A DNA stretch of 64,000 nt from Shewanella fidelis ATCC BAA-318 (GTDB lineage Bacteria; Pseudomonadota; Gammaproteobacteria; Enterobacterales; Shewanellaceae). Below are positions 1 to 7,774 of the stretch, one piece after another. Within the stretch, counting starts at the first letter, position 1. The number at the start of each line of letters is the position of its first letter. Both the position numbers and the translations under genes were made by a program. The DNA is taken from assembly GCF_000518605.1 (NCBI RefSeq), contig NZ_KI912458.1:248001-312000 (forward strand), written 5' to 3'. Below the pieces are notes generated by a model that worked only from the letters and a program-made list of their open reading frames with translations, did no database searches and was not told the DNA's origin.

Positions 1-35
1 GTTACAGGGCTTGTTACTAAGATGTCTGTTAGCGC

Positions 36-854
36 TTATAGACTGACACTTATTTCATAAGAGCCAAACTTGCGCATATTGATGACACCGGTATCAAAAA
101 TCAAATACTGGCCTTTTATGCCCAACAAAATACCTGACACTTCGGGATTTTTATCAAAATTGTGTGAGCTAATTTTGCTAGGGAAAGTCGTTACCGGATA
201 ATTAATCGTTTGGATCTCTTCATCAAGCGCAGTTACCGCAAATTCACCATGCTCTGCACTGATCTCTGTTAACCGTGCTGCAATTTGTGGTACTAAGCTT
301 GCTGCTTGAGCTTTCAAATCGATATCGTCAGCATTGCCTTTTAACATTGCACGCCAATTGGTTTTATCTGCGATTAACTCAGCAAGTGCGGTTTCTACTA
401 GACCTGAAAGCAAACGTGTCTCTACTTTAAAGATCGGTAAACCTTGAGTTGCCCCTTGATCTATCCAGCGGGTCGGGAGTTGCGTATGTCGAGTGATGCC
501 CACCTTAATACCAGATGTATTTGATAAATAAACGTAGTGCGGCACAAAACAGTTAGCTTCGCCCCATGATGGCTCACGGCAAGTTCCAGCAGCAAAGTGG
601 CAGGTTTCAGGTTTCATAATGCACATATCGCAGCTAGCTAGCTTTTGCATACACACATAGCAATGGCCCTGAGAGTAACTTTTTTTAGTTTTTTTGCCAC
701 AGTTACAGCAAAGAATTTTACCTGTATGAGTTAGCGTCAGTTGGCTACCAATAAGAGGATTTAAATCCAGTAACTCTTCACCAACAGGCAGCTGATATTG
801 CACCACATTATTCTCATCTAAGTGGCTGCGCATTTTTCTTAACGTTCCAAGCAT
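36..854 (-). CDS. DUF2797 family Cys-rich protein
   Basis: A 272-residue protein that I place in the DUF2797 family, whose biochemical role is not established. Residues 49-102 hold ten cysteines (49, 50, 52, 65, 68, 75, 78, 85, 92, 102), arranged partly as CxxC pairs (CYVC, CDMC), which suggests one or two metal sites, probably zinc. They are followed by a conserved-looking GIKVGITR segment at 115-122. There is no signal peptide or membrane segment, so it is expected in the cytoplasm. It stands alone, divergent from the sigma factor gene downstream. No clear Shine-Dalgarno sequence precedes the ATG. The family assignment is from recognition of the overall pattern, and the metal binding is inferred. 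Confidence 0.7.
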   Translation of the reverse strand: MLGTLRKMRSHLDENNVVQYQLPVGEELLDLNPLIGSQLTLTHTGKILCCNCGKKTKKSYSQGHCYVCMQKLASCDMCIMKPETCHFAAGTCREPSWGEANCFVPHYVYLSNTSGIKVGITRHTQLPTRWIDQGATQGLPIFKVETRLLSGLVETALAELIADKTNWRAMLKGNADDIDLKAQAASLVPQIAARLTEISAEHGEFAVTALDEEIQTINYPVTTFPSKISSHNFDKNPEVSGILLGIKGQYLIFDTGVINMRKFGSYEISVSL

Positions 855-1051
855 GATATTTCTATTTTTATCAGTATTTGCCTTAGTCTAACAGATTGTT
901 AAACCAGATTTGGAATGGTTTTTCCGATTGCCTGAATTGGCATATTATTATGTTCAGCTCATGGTCGTGAATAACAAGTGTTATTGGAAACCGATGATTT
1001 TAATTTATACTGTTTGTATTAAATCAGTGATAGATATTGGCGAACAAATAG

Positions 1052-1594
1052 ATGGACATTCAAACCGTTTGGCAGGCATACCGAGACAATATCAAGGCAT
1101 TTCTCAAAGCCAAAGTGTCAAACCCTGATGATGTTGATGATCTACTGCAGGAGATCTTGATTAAGACTTTTGATAATCTGCATTCGGTACAGTCAGAGGC
1201 AAAAATTAAGTCTTGGTTATATCAAGTTGCCAATAACGCGATCATAGATTTTTATCGTAAACGTGGTCGTGTGGCGCAACTTGAAGGTGAAGCGTTATGG
1301 TATCAACAAGATGAGGAAAGTAACGAACAGGCACTTTCTCGCTGTATTGAACCATTTATCAATGCGTTACCTGAAGATAGCTCGGCGTTATTAACGGCAA
1401 TTGATCTTCATGGGCAATCACAAAAACAATATGCTGCAGAGCATGGTATTAGCTATTCAACACTTAAGTCTCGAGTGCAAAAATCCCGTGAGCGGCTACG
1501 TGGGCTGTATGAAGAATGCTGCCACTTGTCACTGGATAAACAGGGAAATGTTGTAGATTTTGAACCTAAAGATAGCAATTGTAAGGGCTGTTAG
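1052..1594 (+). CDS. sigZ: RNA polymerase sigma factor SigZ (ECF-type)
   Basis: A 180-residue ECF-like sigma factor. Region 2 lies at about residues 10-75 (DVDDLLQEILIKTF and SWLYQVANNAIIDFYRKR, the -10 recognition part). Region 4 lies at about 95-150, with a helix-turn-helix around QKQYAAEHGISYSTLKSRVQ. The C-terminal tail carries Cys156, Cys157, Cys177 and Cys180, a feature I associate with SigZ proteins; it could bind a metal or sense redox state. No anti-sigma gene lies next to it, as both neighbours run in the opposite direction. The ATG has no strong Shine-Dalgarno sequence. The target promoters are unknown. Confidence 0.8.
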   Translation: MDIQTVWQAYRDNIKAFLKAKVSNPDDVDDLLQEILIKTFDNLHSVQSEAKIKSWLYQVANNAIIDFYRKRGRVAQLEGEALWYQQDEESNEQALSRCIEPFINALPEDSSALLTAIDLHGQSQKQYAAEHGISYSTLKSRVQKSRERLRGLYEECCHLSLDKQGNVVDFEPKDSNCKGC

Positions 1595-1612
1595 TTTGCA
1601 TTTAGGTACAGC

Positions 1613-1645
1613 CAGACTCGATAATAAATGATGTAATCGAGTCTG
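1613..1645. terminator. Hairpin between convergent sigZ and panP
   Basis: A perfect 10-bp inverted repeat (CAGACTCGAT at 1613-1622, its complement at 1636-1645) with a 13-nt loop sits in the 63-bp gap between the convergent sigZ and panP stop codons. It is followed by only a short T-rich stretch, so termination on either strand is plausible but not certain. Confidence 0.55.
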
Positions 1646-1657
1646 CTGTTTACAGGG

Positions 1658-3304
1658 TTAGCTTTGTGCAAGTTGTAATAGTTTAGGTAAGAAACGCGTA
1701 TCACTATTGGCTATTTGAGTTTGCTCGGCAAGCACTTGCTGTAAGATCTCATGAGTCGTGAGCGGGTTTGCCAATACCACTCTAAACACAACGGCCTTGA
1801 TATCCATTAGCTGGTGGTTCTCTGGATTGATTCGAGTACGAGATACAAATGAAGTACCTTGTTCACGTTGTGTTTTTTGCACAAACTTAGTTAAGCCATC
1901 AAGTAAGGTATTAAACTGCTTGAGGGTTTCGGTATCACCGGTTTCGCGAGCATTCGCCATTGCCAGTTGCACTGATTGTGGTACATAGCGGTAGGTTAAC
2001 AGGCAAAGTTCTGGTTCAGATACCAATTCAAAATTGGCTTCTGCGCTAATTAACTCTGCAAAATATCGTGCTTTCTCAAGGCTGTTATTAATTAAAATCT
2101 CATAACCTTCACGACCAATTACTTGCAAGCACGCATGCACCAGCATAGCCATCCCCGGGCGAGACCCCTCAAGCGTTTGGCTACCTAGATCTTTTGAGCC
2201 TTGACGTAAAATATATTCAGCATGATGTTTAATGGCATTGGCAAAAGTCGGATCTTTGAAAATCACCATTCCCGCGCCCATAGGCACATACATCTGCTTG
2301 TGGGCATCAATCGTGACTGAATCTGCACGTTCAATACCTGCAAGCAGATGACGATATTTGTTTGATAATAAACTCGCACCGCCCCAGGCGGCATCAACAT
2401 GGAAATGACAGTTAAGCTCAGCCGCTAAGTCGGCAAGTTCATTAAGTGGATCAATATTGCCCGTTTCAGTGGTGCCAGCAACGCCAACAATAGCCATGAC
2501 TTTTATATTGTCTGCAGCAAGTTTAGCGGCGAGTTGTCGCATTTTTGCAACATCAACTTTATTGTCATTTGATGTTGGCACTTGAATGATATTTTCACGG
2601 CCAACACCAAGTAGATCGGCGGTTTTGGCTAACGAATAATGGCCTCGCTCAGAAACTAAAATAGCTAAATCATCATAGCCATAATGGCGCAGCCCTTTGA
2701 CCAGCCCTTGCTTAGCAATACCCTTAAAGTCGCCGTCAGCTTTTAATAACTGATTGCGTGCAGTCCACAGAGCGGTGATGTTTGCGACAGTGCCGCCAGA
2801 GCAAAATGCACCAAGAGAGACATCAGCGCTATGCATCCAACTTTGGTAAAAAGCTTGGTCTTGGTTATAGACTAAATGATGCATCATGCCCAGCACTTGG
2901 CGTTCAAGTGGTGTGAAGGCTTTTGAGGTTTCGATTTTGACCAAATTCTGATTCAGCCCAACCATCATTTTCGATAGTGGTAGAACAAAATAGGGGAGCG
3001 CTGATGTCATGTGACCAATAAAGCTTGGTGCAGAGGTGTGCACTGAGTGTGCCACTAATGTTTGCATCATATTATCGGCGTAATCAGAGACAAATTGCGG
3101 CGCAGAGGGAATATGGTATTGCTGAAAATCTAACTCAACTTCTGAAAGCGGTTTTTCTACAGCGACAACGCTTTCTTGCAAAAAACCCATTAAATTTTGC
3201 GAGATGTTTTGTTCAATGACACTCAGGGTTGAGTCTGGGGCTTCTGGAACTGTAAAAATCCGCAGTAATGCCTCTTCTGAAGCGGTTGCTTTTCTTGGTG
3301 TCAT
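1658..3304 (-). CDS. panP: Pyridoxal-phosphate aspartate 1-decarboxylase PanP
   Basis: A 548-residue group II PLP decarboxylase resembling glutamate decarboxylases. It shows the SGGTVAN cofactor motif at about 169-175, HVDAAWGG (Asp304 would contact the pyridine nitrogen) and the Schiff-base lysine in DAHKQMYVP (Lys336). In Shewanella and Vibrio the protein at this locus is annotated as PanP, which makes beta-alanine from L-aspartate for pantothenate and coenzyme A synthesis where panD is absent. The reaction is therefore taken from family knowledge and is not readable from the motifs alone; glutamate decarboxylation is the alternative. It is cytoplasmic and monocistronic, with a weak Shine-Dalgarno sequence before the ATG. 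Confidence 0.8.
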   Translation of the reverse strand: MTPRKATASEEALLRIFTVPEAPDSTLSVIEQNISQNLMGFLQESVVAVEKPLSEVELDFQQYHIPSAPQFVSDYADNMMQTLVAHSVHTSAPSFIGHMTSALPYFVLPLSKMMVGLNQNLVKIETSKAFTPLERQVLGMMHHLVYNQDQAFYQSWMHSADVSLGAFCSGGTVANITALWTARNQLLKADGDFKGIAKQGLVKGLRHYGYDDLAILVSERGHYSLAKTADLLGVGRENIIQVPTSNDNKVDVAKMRQLAAKLAADNIKVMAIVGVAGTTETGNIDPLNELADLAAELNCHFHVDAAWGGASLLSNKYRHLLAGIERADSVTIDAHKQMYVPMGAGMVIFKDPTFANAIKHHAEYILRQGSKDLGSQTLEGSRPGMAMLVHACLQVIGREGYEILINNSLEKARYFAELISAEANFELVSEPELCLLTYRYVPQSVQLAMANARETGDTETLKQFNTLLDGLTKFVQKTQREQGTSFVSRTRINPENHQLMDIKAVVFRVVLANPLTTHEILQQVLAEQTQIANSDTRFLPKLLQLAQS

Positions 3305-3515
3305 TGATCTAACTATCTCTACTTATCACGCTGTTACTACAGCCTTTCAAAATGGGAAGCCACTTTACTTTATGCGCTTTTGCGCTTCAAGCATAAAAAT
3401 GGCCAGCATTATACTTTTGGCTAGTATAGGGCACAGACTAACGCAGATAACGTGAGAGTCAAAGTTTGTCGTTTGATAGAGGTGGATAAGCAAGTTTTTC
3501 TTGAGGCATAGAATA

Positions 3516-3546
3516 TAAAACAAAAGGGCGCTTAGCTGCGCCCTTT
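3516..3546 (-). terminator. Terminator of the glycerate kinase unit
   Basis: A 9-bp stem (AAAGGGCGC / GCGCCCTTT) with a 6-nt loop lies just after the glycerate kinase stop codon. On the minus strand it is followed by a T-rich tail, the form of an intrinsic terminator. Confidence 0.75.
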
Positions 3547-3592
3547 AATGGTTATTTTTATTGAGACTCAATGATGCTATTACAACGCTGTG

Positions 3593-4747
3593 CTACCGGT
3601 TTGCTGCTAATGCGTACAAATTGGCAATGTTTTTTGATGTACAGTAAAGGTTATGTTTCGCACTTGCCAATACCTCAGCAAGTGGCAGTGCTCTTGGGGT
3701 AATAGAAAATAACGCATCAATACCGTGTTCAAGTAACACATTGGCATCATCACTGACACACCCAGCGATAGCAATAACCTTAACATCTTGAGCTTTTGCC
3801 ACGCCAGCAACACCCATGGGGGTTTTTCCATGTAAGGTTTGGCTGTCTAGTCGGCCTTCACCTGTAATCACTAAGTCAGCCCCTTTAACACATTCCGCCA
3901 AATTAACGGTTTGCATAACAATATCGATGCCAGGCTTTAACTGCGCGCCTAAAAACGCCATAACCCCTAAGCCCATGCCGCCAGCGGCGCCAACGCCAGG
4001 ATAATCTCGATTATCAACAATACCTGTTTGCGCAATGATATCAGCGTAATGACCAAGAGCTGCGTCAAGTAGCTCAACCATTTGTGGGGTAGCCCCTTTT
4101 TGCGGACCAAAAATTGCTGAAGCTCCTTTGTTGCCACACAGCGGGTTATTGACATCGCAGGCGACCTCAAAACTGCATTTTGTGATTAGCGGATGTAGGT
4201 CTTTTAAGTCGATAGTAGCCAATTGAGCCAGTGCAGCGCCACCGGTTGCGATGGCTTTACCTGTATCGTCAAGTAAGTGAGCACCAATTGCTTGTGCCAT
4301 GCCCGCACCGCCGTCATTGGTTGCACTGCCGCCGAGGCCGATAATAATATGTTCGATACCGCGATTTAATGCATCGACAATCAACTCGCCGGTGCCATAG
4401 CTGGTGGTGATAAGTGGGTTACGACTCTCTTCATTTACCAAGTGCAGGCCAGAAGCTGCTGCCATTTCAATAACTGCTGTTTTTTTATTACCTTGATATC
4501 CAGCACCTAAAACGCCGTAAAACGCTTGTACCTTGGTGCCTAAAGGCCCGGTGACGTTCAGTTTGATTATGCTACCTTGAGTGGCATCAACCATAGACTG
4601 CACAGTGCCTTCACCGCCATCGGCAACAGGGACTTTAATATATTCTGCATTAGGCAGGGCGGTGCGAAATCCACGTTCAATTTCGTTGGCCACTTCCATC
4701 GCCGTCAGGCTTTCTTTAAATGAGTCTGGGGCTATCACAATTTTCAT
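3593..4747 (-). CDS. garK: Glycerate kinase (GarK/GlxK type)
   Basis: A 384-residue glycerate kinase that phosphorylates D-glycerate to 2-phosphoglycerate, feeding lower glycolysis. The N-terminus (MKIVIAPDSFKESLTAMEVA), the VADGGEGT motif, the glycine-rich GLGGSATNDGGAGMAQA loop and ITGEGRLDSQ near residue 290 are hallmarks of the family, and the length matches the Escherichia coli enzymes (about 381). It lies 135 bp downstream of the GntP-type permease gene on the same strand, so the two probably form an uptake-and-activation pair for glycerate. The CdaR-type regulator that I expect to control such genes is 13 kb away (17994-19154), beyond a pilus cluster. Confidence 0.88.
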   Translation of the reverse strand: MKIVIAPDSFKESLTAMEVANEIERGFRTALPNAEYIKVPVADGGEGTVQSMVDATQGSIIKLNVTGPLGTKVQAFYGVLGAGYQGNKKTAVIEMAAASGLHLVNEESRNPLITTSYGTGELIVDALNRGIEHIIIGLGGSATNDGGAGMAQAIGAHLLDDTGKAIATGGAALAQLATIDLKDLHPLITKCSFEVACDVNNPLCGNKGASAIFGPQKGATPQMVELLDAALGHYADIIAQTGIVDNRDYPGVGAAGGMGLGVMAFLGAQLKPGIDIVMQTVNLAECVKGADLVITGEGRLDSQTLHGKTPMGVAGVAKAQDVKVIAIAGCVSDDANVLLEHGIDALFSITPRALPLAEVLASAKHNLYCTSKNIANLYALAANR

Positions 4748-4825
4748 GGGTGTTCCTATAGCGAAGTGTGGCTGTTTGCTATGAATGAAGCAGACTTAAG
4801 TTAAGATTTGATGAGTTTACTGCGA

Positions 4826-4866
4826 GAATTAGACGAGCAGGTTTTGCTGTTACACTCGTCTAATTC
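4826..4866. other. Intercistronic hairpin between permease and glycerate kinase
   Basis: A perfect 12-bp inverted repeat (GAATTAGACGAG at 4826-4837, complement at 4855-4866) with a 17-nt loop, itself able to pair CAG with CTG. It lies in the 135-bp gap after the permease stop. There is no T-run on the minus strand, so it looks more like an RNA stability or processing hairpin than a strong terminator. Confidence 0.6.
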
Positions 4867-4882
4867 AATCTGTAATTTACGC

Positions 4883-6241
4883 TTAAAGTAGGACTAAGCT
4901 TAGCAAGTAAACCAACGTCATAGCGGTTATACCTTGAATAAGCGTTGCCATTGTTTGCGCTTTATAGGCTTGTTTAACACTCATGCGACTAAATTGAGTT
5001 ACAACCCAGAAGAAACTATCGTTTGCATGAGAAACTGTCATCGCCCCCGCGCCAATAGCCATTACAGTTAGGACTCGGCCCATATCGCTCGCAAGGCCAA
5101 TATCACCTAGCATAGGCGCAACCAGTGCAGAGGTTGCTACTAAGGCTACTGTTGATGAACCTTGAGCCGATTTTAACGCCGCGGCTACCACGAATGGCAT
5201 AAAGATCCCAATCCCTAGTGCTGACAATGACTCACCTAAAAAGGTACCAATATCAGTCGCTTTTAGAACAGCACCAAATGCGCCACCTGCACCAGTAATC
5301 AAAAGAATTGGCGCAGCAACCACTAAGCCTTGGCTAATACGCTCGCTAAACTCTTTGACTTTGTCGTTACCTTTTAATAGAGATAAAGATAGCAATAGAC
5401 CAATCATCAAGGCATTAACTGGTTGACCTAAGAAGGCCAAAATGTCGAACAGCATGCCATTACCAACGGGTGCTGACGGAAAGTTAGCAATTGAGCCTAA
5501 ACAGATTAGTAAAATAGGTACGAAAATAGGTGCAAACGCACGAGTTGGGCTAGGCAGTTCACCATAAGCTTGTTTTAGCTTGTTGAAGTCCTCTTGGTGA
5601 CTGAGTAACTCTTCAGCTCCTTCACCATCTGGTTGAACGTTGGCAAAGCGGTTTGCCCATAATGTGCCGGCTAGCGCGGCAAATGCGGCAACAAAAATAC
5701 CGACGAAAATTACTAAACCAAGATTTGATTCAAGCCCTAAGTTACCCGCAGCTGCAATCGGCCCCGGCGTTGGCGGTACAAAAGTGTGAGTCGCATATAG
5801 TCCCGTTGCTAGCGCGACGCTCATAGAGACGCTAGAGACCTTCATACGGTTAGCCATTGACTGCTTGAGCGAGTTTAGAATCACAAAGCCTGAGTCACAA
5901 AAAACTGGGATTGAAACGATATAACCGATAATCGACATGGTTAATGTTGGAAAGCGTTTACCTAGTACTTTAATGACCACATCCGCCATCGTAATTGCGG
6001 CGCCGCTTTTCTCTAGAATGGTACCGATAATCGTACCAAGTACAATCACTAACCCTATGTAACCTAAGATCCCGCCAAAGCCTGAGGTAATGGTTTTGGC
6101 AATGTCGGCACTTGGTAAGCCATAAGCAAATGCTGCTAAGAATGACGCTAAAATCAGCGTTAAAAACGGATGGAGTTTAAATTTAGCAGTGGCAATAACG
6201 ATAAACGCAATGACTGCCAATAAAATCAATACTAAGCTCAT
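4883..6241 (-). CDS. GntP-family permease (probable glycerate/sugar-acid transporter)
   Basis: A 452-residue inner-membrane protein with about 12-14 hydrophobic segments. The pattern is typical of the GntP/gluconate:H+ symporter family, with FVPPTPGPIAAAGNLG near residue 155 and the C-terminal ATMAxG/SHANDSFFWVV region. The family imports gluconate and related hydroxy acids by proton symport. Because the next gene on the same strand is a glycerate kinase, glycerate is the most likely substrate, although this is inferred from context. The divergent HTH gene shares the 298-bp upstream region, which contains a 7-4-7 inverted repeat that could be an operator. Confidence 0.82.
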   Translation of the reverse strand: MSLVLILLAVIAFIVIATAKFKLHPFLTLILASFLAAFAYGLPSADIAKTITSGFGGILGYIGLVIVLGTIIGTILEKSGAAITMADVVIKVLGKRFPTLTMSIIGYIVSIPVFCDSGFVILNSLKQSMANRMKVSSVSMSVALATGLYATHTFVPPTPGPIAAAGNLGLESNLGLVIFVGIFVAAFAALAGTLWANRFANVQPDGEGAEELLSHQEDFNKLKQAYGELPSPTRAFAPIFVPILLICLGSIANFPSAPVGNGMLFDILAFLGQPVNALMIGLLLSLSLLKGNDKVKEFSERISQGLVVAAPILLITGAGGAFGAVLKATDIGTFLGESLSALGIGIFMPFVVAAALKSAQGSSTVALVATSALVAPMLGDIGLASDMGRVLTVMAIGAGAMTVSHANDSFFWVVTQFSRMSVKQAYKAQTMATLIQGITAMTLVYLLSLVLL

Positions 6242-6415
6242 AGGAGTTCCCTGTATGGGTTTATTATTTATATGTAAGGTATGTTGTTAAAGCCAAATGG
6301 GAACCACTGAGATAAGTAGCGCACCAAGGTATTTCAGGCTGAAATATTATGCGGTGCTAGCTAGATAAATTCTTTGGTTAAGCTCACTAATTTTTCTACT
6401 GTTTTAATGATTATA

Positions 6416-6433
6416 TTTGTGCGTCAGCACAAA
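6416..6433. promoter_or_regulatory. Candidate operator, 7-4-7 inverted repeat
   Basis: TTTGTGC, 4 nt, then GCACAAA forms a perfect palindrome in the divergent region between the GntP-type permease and the HTH gene. Its size and placement suit a dimeric regulator (the CdaR-type regulator or the HTH protein itself). No binding protein can be assigned from sequence. Confidence 0.4.
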
Positions 6434-6539
6434 AGGTTGTGGCTTGTTTTTTGCTGTTAAGGGTTTTTATTTAAGGTCTTATTCTTGTTACTATGTCTCA
6501 TAATGATTTTGGTTAGTTTATATTGGTTTACACATACTT

Positions 6540-7469
6540 ATGGAACTGTTCTCGCTGCTTTTGAAAATTCGTAATGAATATGGCTTGACCCAAGCAGAAA
6601 TGGTGGAAAAATTATCTTTATTTCATAAGGTTTTTGCTAACCTAGATCTGATCACTTATAGCCGCTGGGAGCGAGGGGTGTCGATGCCCTCAACATTACG
6701 AATTATTCAGCTGCTTACTTTCGCTGAATATGATGTATTAAGTCATTTAATCGACTTAGATCTTAAGTTATCAAAAACTAAGATTAATCAGGTGAGGCGT
6801 ATTGAGGCTCTGGCATTTGGTCAAGAAGACTTAATTCAAGCTTCCTATTATCCAGTCACTGACACCCGTTTTCATAAATATACCGAATCTACACCGCTAA
6901 CTGATATGCGCAAATTGGCGCTAATTTGTGAAAGTAGCGCCAAGTTTTTTAATTTAACCGAACGCGATGTGCAAGAAAGATGTGAGCGGGCCATAAAGTT
7001 ACAAGAGCAAGGCGCGTTGCACATGCTGACCTGTGAAGGAAGTCAAGATAACCTCTATGCTCACGCAATTGTCTCTGTACATAACGCTGGTGACAGAGCA
7101 GCGTTAATCGATGAGTTTGTCAATTTTTACAATACGCCTAGAGAGCCAGAAATTAATGGCGACAAAATCGTTTTCTTTCACTCAGTCATGAAGTTTAATT
7201 ATCACTGGTGGGAGTTTGGTGTTTTTCATTTACTAAAACTTTTACTCGACAATCCTGATATTAAAGAGATCTTTATGATTGTTCGTGACAAAAATGCAGA
7301 ACAACCTTATGTCGCTTTTGGTTTTGAAGTCTTAGCCGAGTATGAGGAAGAAAATCCTTTGGCAGGCATACGTAAGCTTATTGGTATTAGTCGCGATGAT
7401 TACTTATCACATCATGGGGTGATCACTTGGTTAAAAGAACATGCACACTTTATGAAAGCCCAAGCTTGA
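6540..7469 (+). CDS. HTH-domain protein with unrecognised C-terminal domain
   Basis: A 309-residue protein. Residues 1-60 look like an XRE-type helix-turn-helix (IRNEYGLTQAEMVEKL, then YSRWERGVSMPS), which is expected to bind DNA. The remaining 250 residues are not a ligand-binding domain I recognise. Part of it (about 150-300, with KFNYHWWEFGVFHLLKLLL and PYVAFGFEVL) could be an acyltransferase-like fold, but that is a guess. It is transcribed divergently from the GntP-type permease and may regulate it. There is no Shine-Dalgarno sequence before the ATG, so translation may be weak or leaderless. Confidence 0.6.
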   Translation: MELFSLLLKIRNEYGLTQAEMVEKLSLFHKVFANLDLITYSRWERGVSMPSTLRIIQLLTFAEYDVLSHLIDLDLKLSKTKINQVRRIEALAFGQEDLIQASYYPVTDTRFHKYTESTPLTDMRKLALICESSAKFFNLTERDVQERCERAIKLQEQGALHMLTCEGSQDNLYAHAIVSVHNAGDRAALIDEFVNFYNTPREPEINGDKIVFFHSVMKFNYHWWEFGVFHLLKLLLDNPDIKEIFMIVRDKNAEQPYVAFGFEVLAEYEEENPLAGIRKLIGISRDDYLSHHGVITWLKEHAHFMKAQA

Positions 7470-7774
7470 TTCGAGCAGCGATTATTCACCGGCTTCACAT
7501 TTTGCTTTAGCGCTTTTATAGGCATAGTTAGATTTTGTTTTTCTAAAGTGCCCTGTAGAAGCTCGCTCCTTGCTGTTAGCATCTGCTCAAAATTACCGCA
7601 CCTTGTTTCTCTCTATTGTGTAATTCCACAAATTACTGTTTAGACCATCGCTGATTATTCTTATGCGTAAGCTGGTCGCTTGCGATTGGTCATTGTTTGG
7701 CTATGGCGCAGCATAGTCATCACATAAAGAGCCTTAGGTGCTGAGTGTTACACGAACAGATATTAAGGTTTGCG
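7470..7774. other. Intergenic stretch without a gene
   Basis: About 305 bp between the HTH gene and the lipoprotein gene. I see no coding frame with support. The only structure noticed is a small inverted repeat (GTAATT, 5 nt, AATTAC) near 7618-7636. It presumably holds the promoter of the downstream lipoprotein gene. Confidence 0.4.

Noticed and set aside
910..1128. Plus-strand reading frame overlapping the sigZ start
   Set aside because: It overlaps sigZ in another frame, has no family likeness and no Shine-Dalgarno sequence; the sigZ frame has clear domains.
7745..7774. GTG start for the large lipoprotein
   Set aside because: It adds MLHEQILRFA before the lipoprotein signal; ATG 7775 opens directly with the signal and has AAGG before it.
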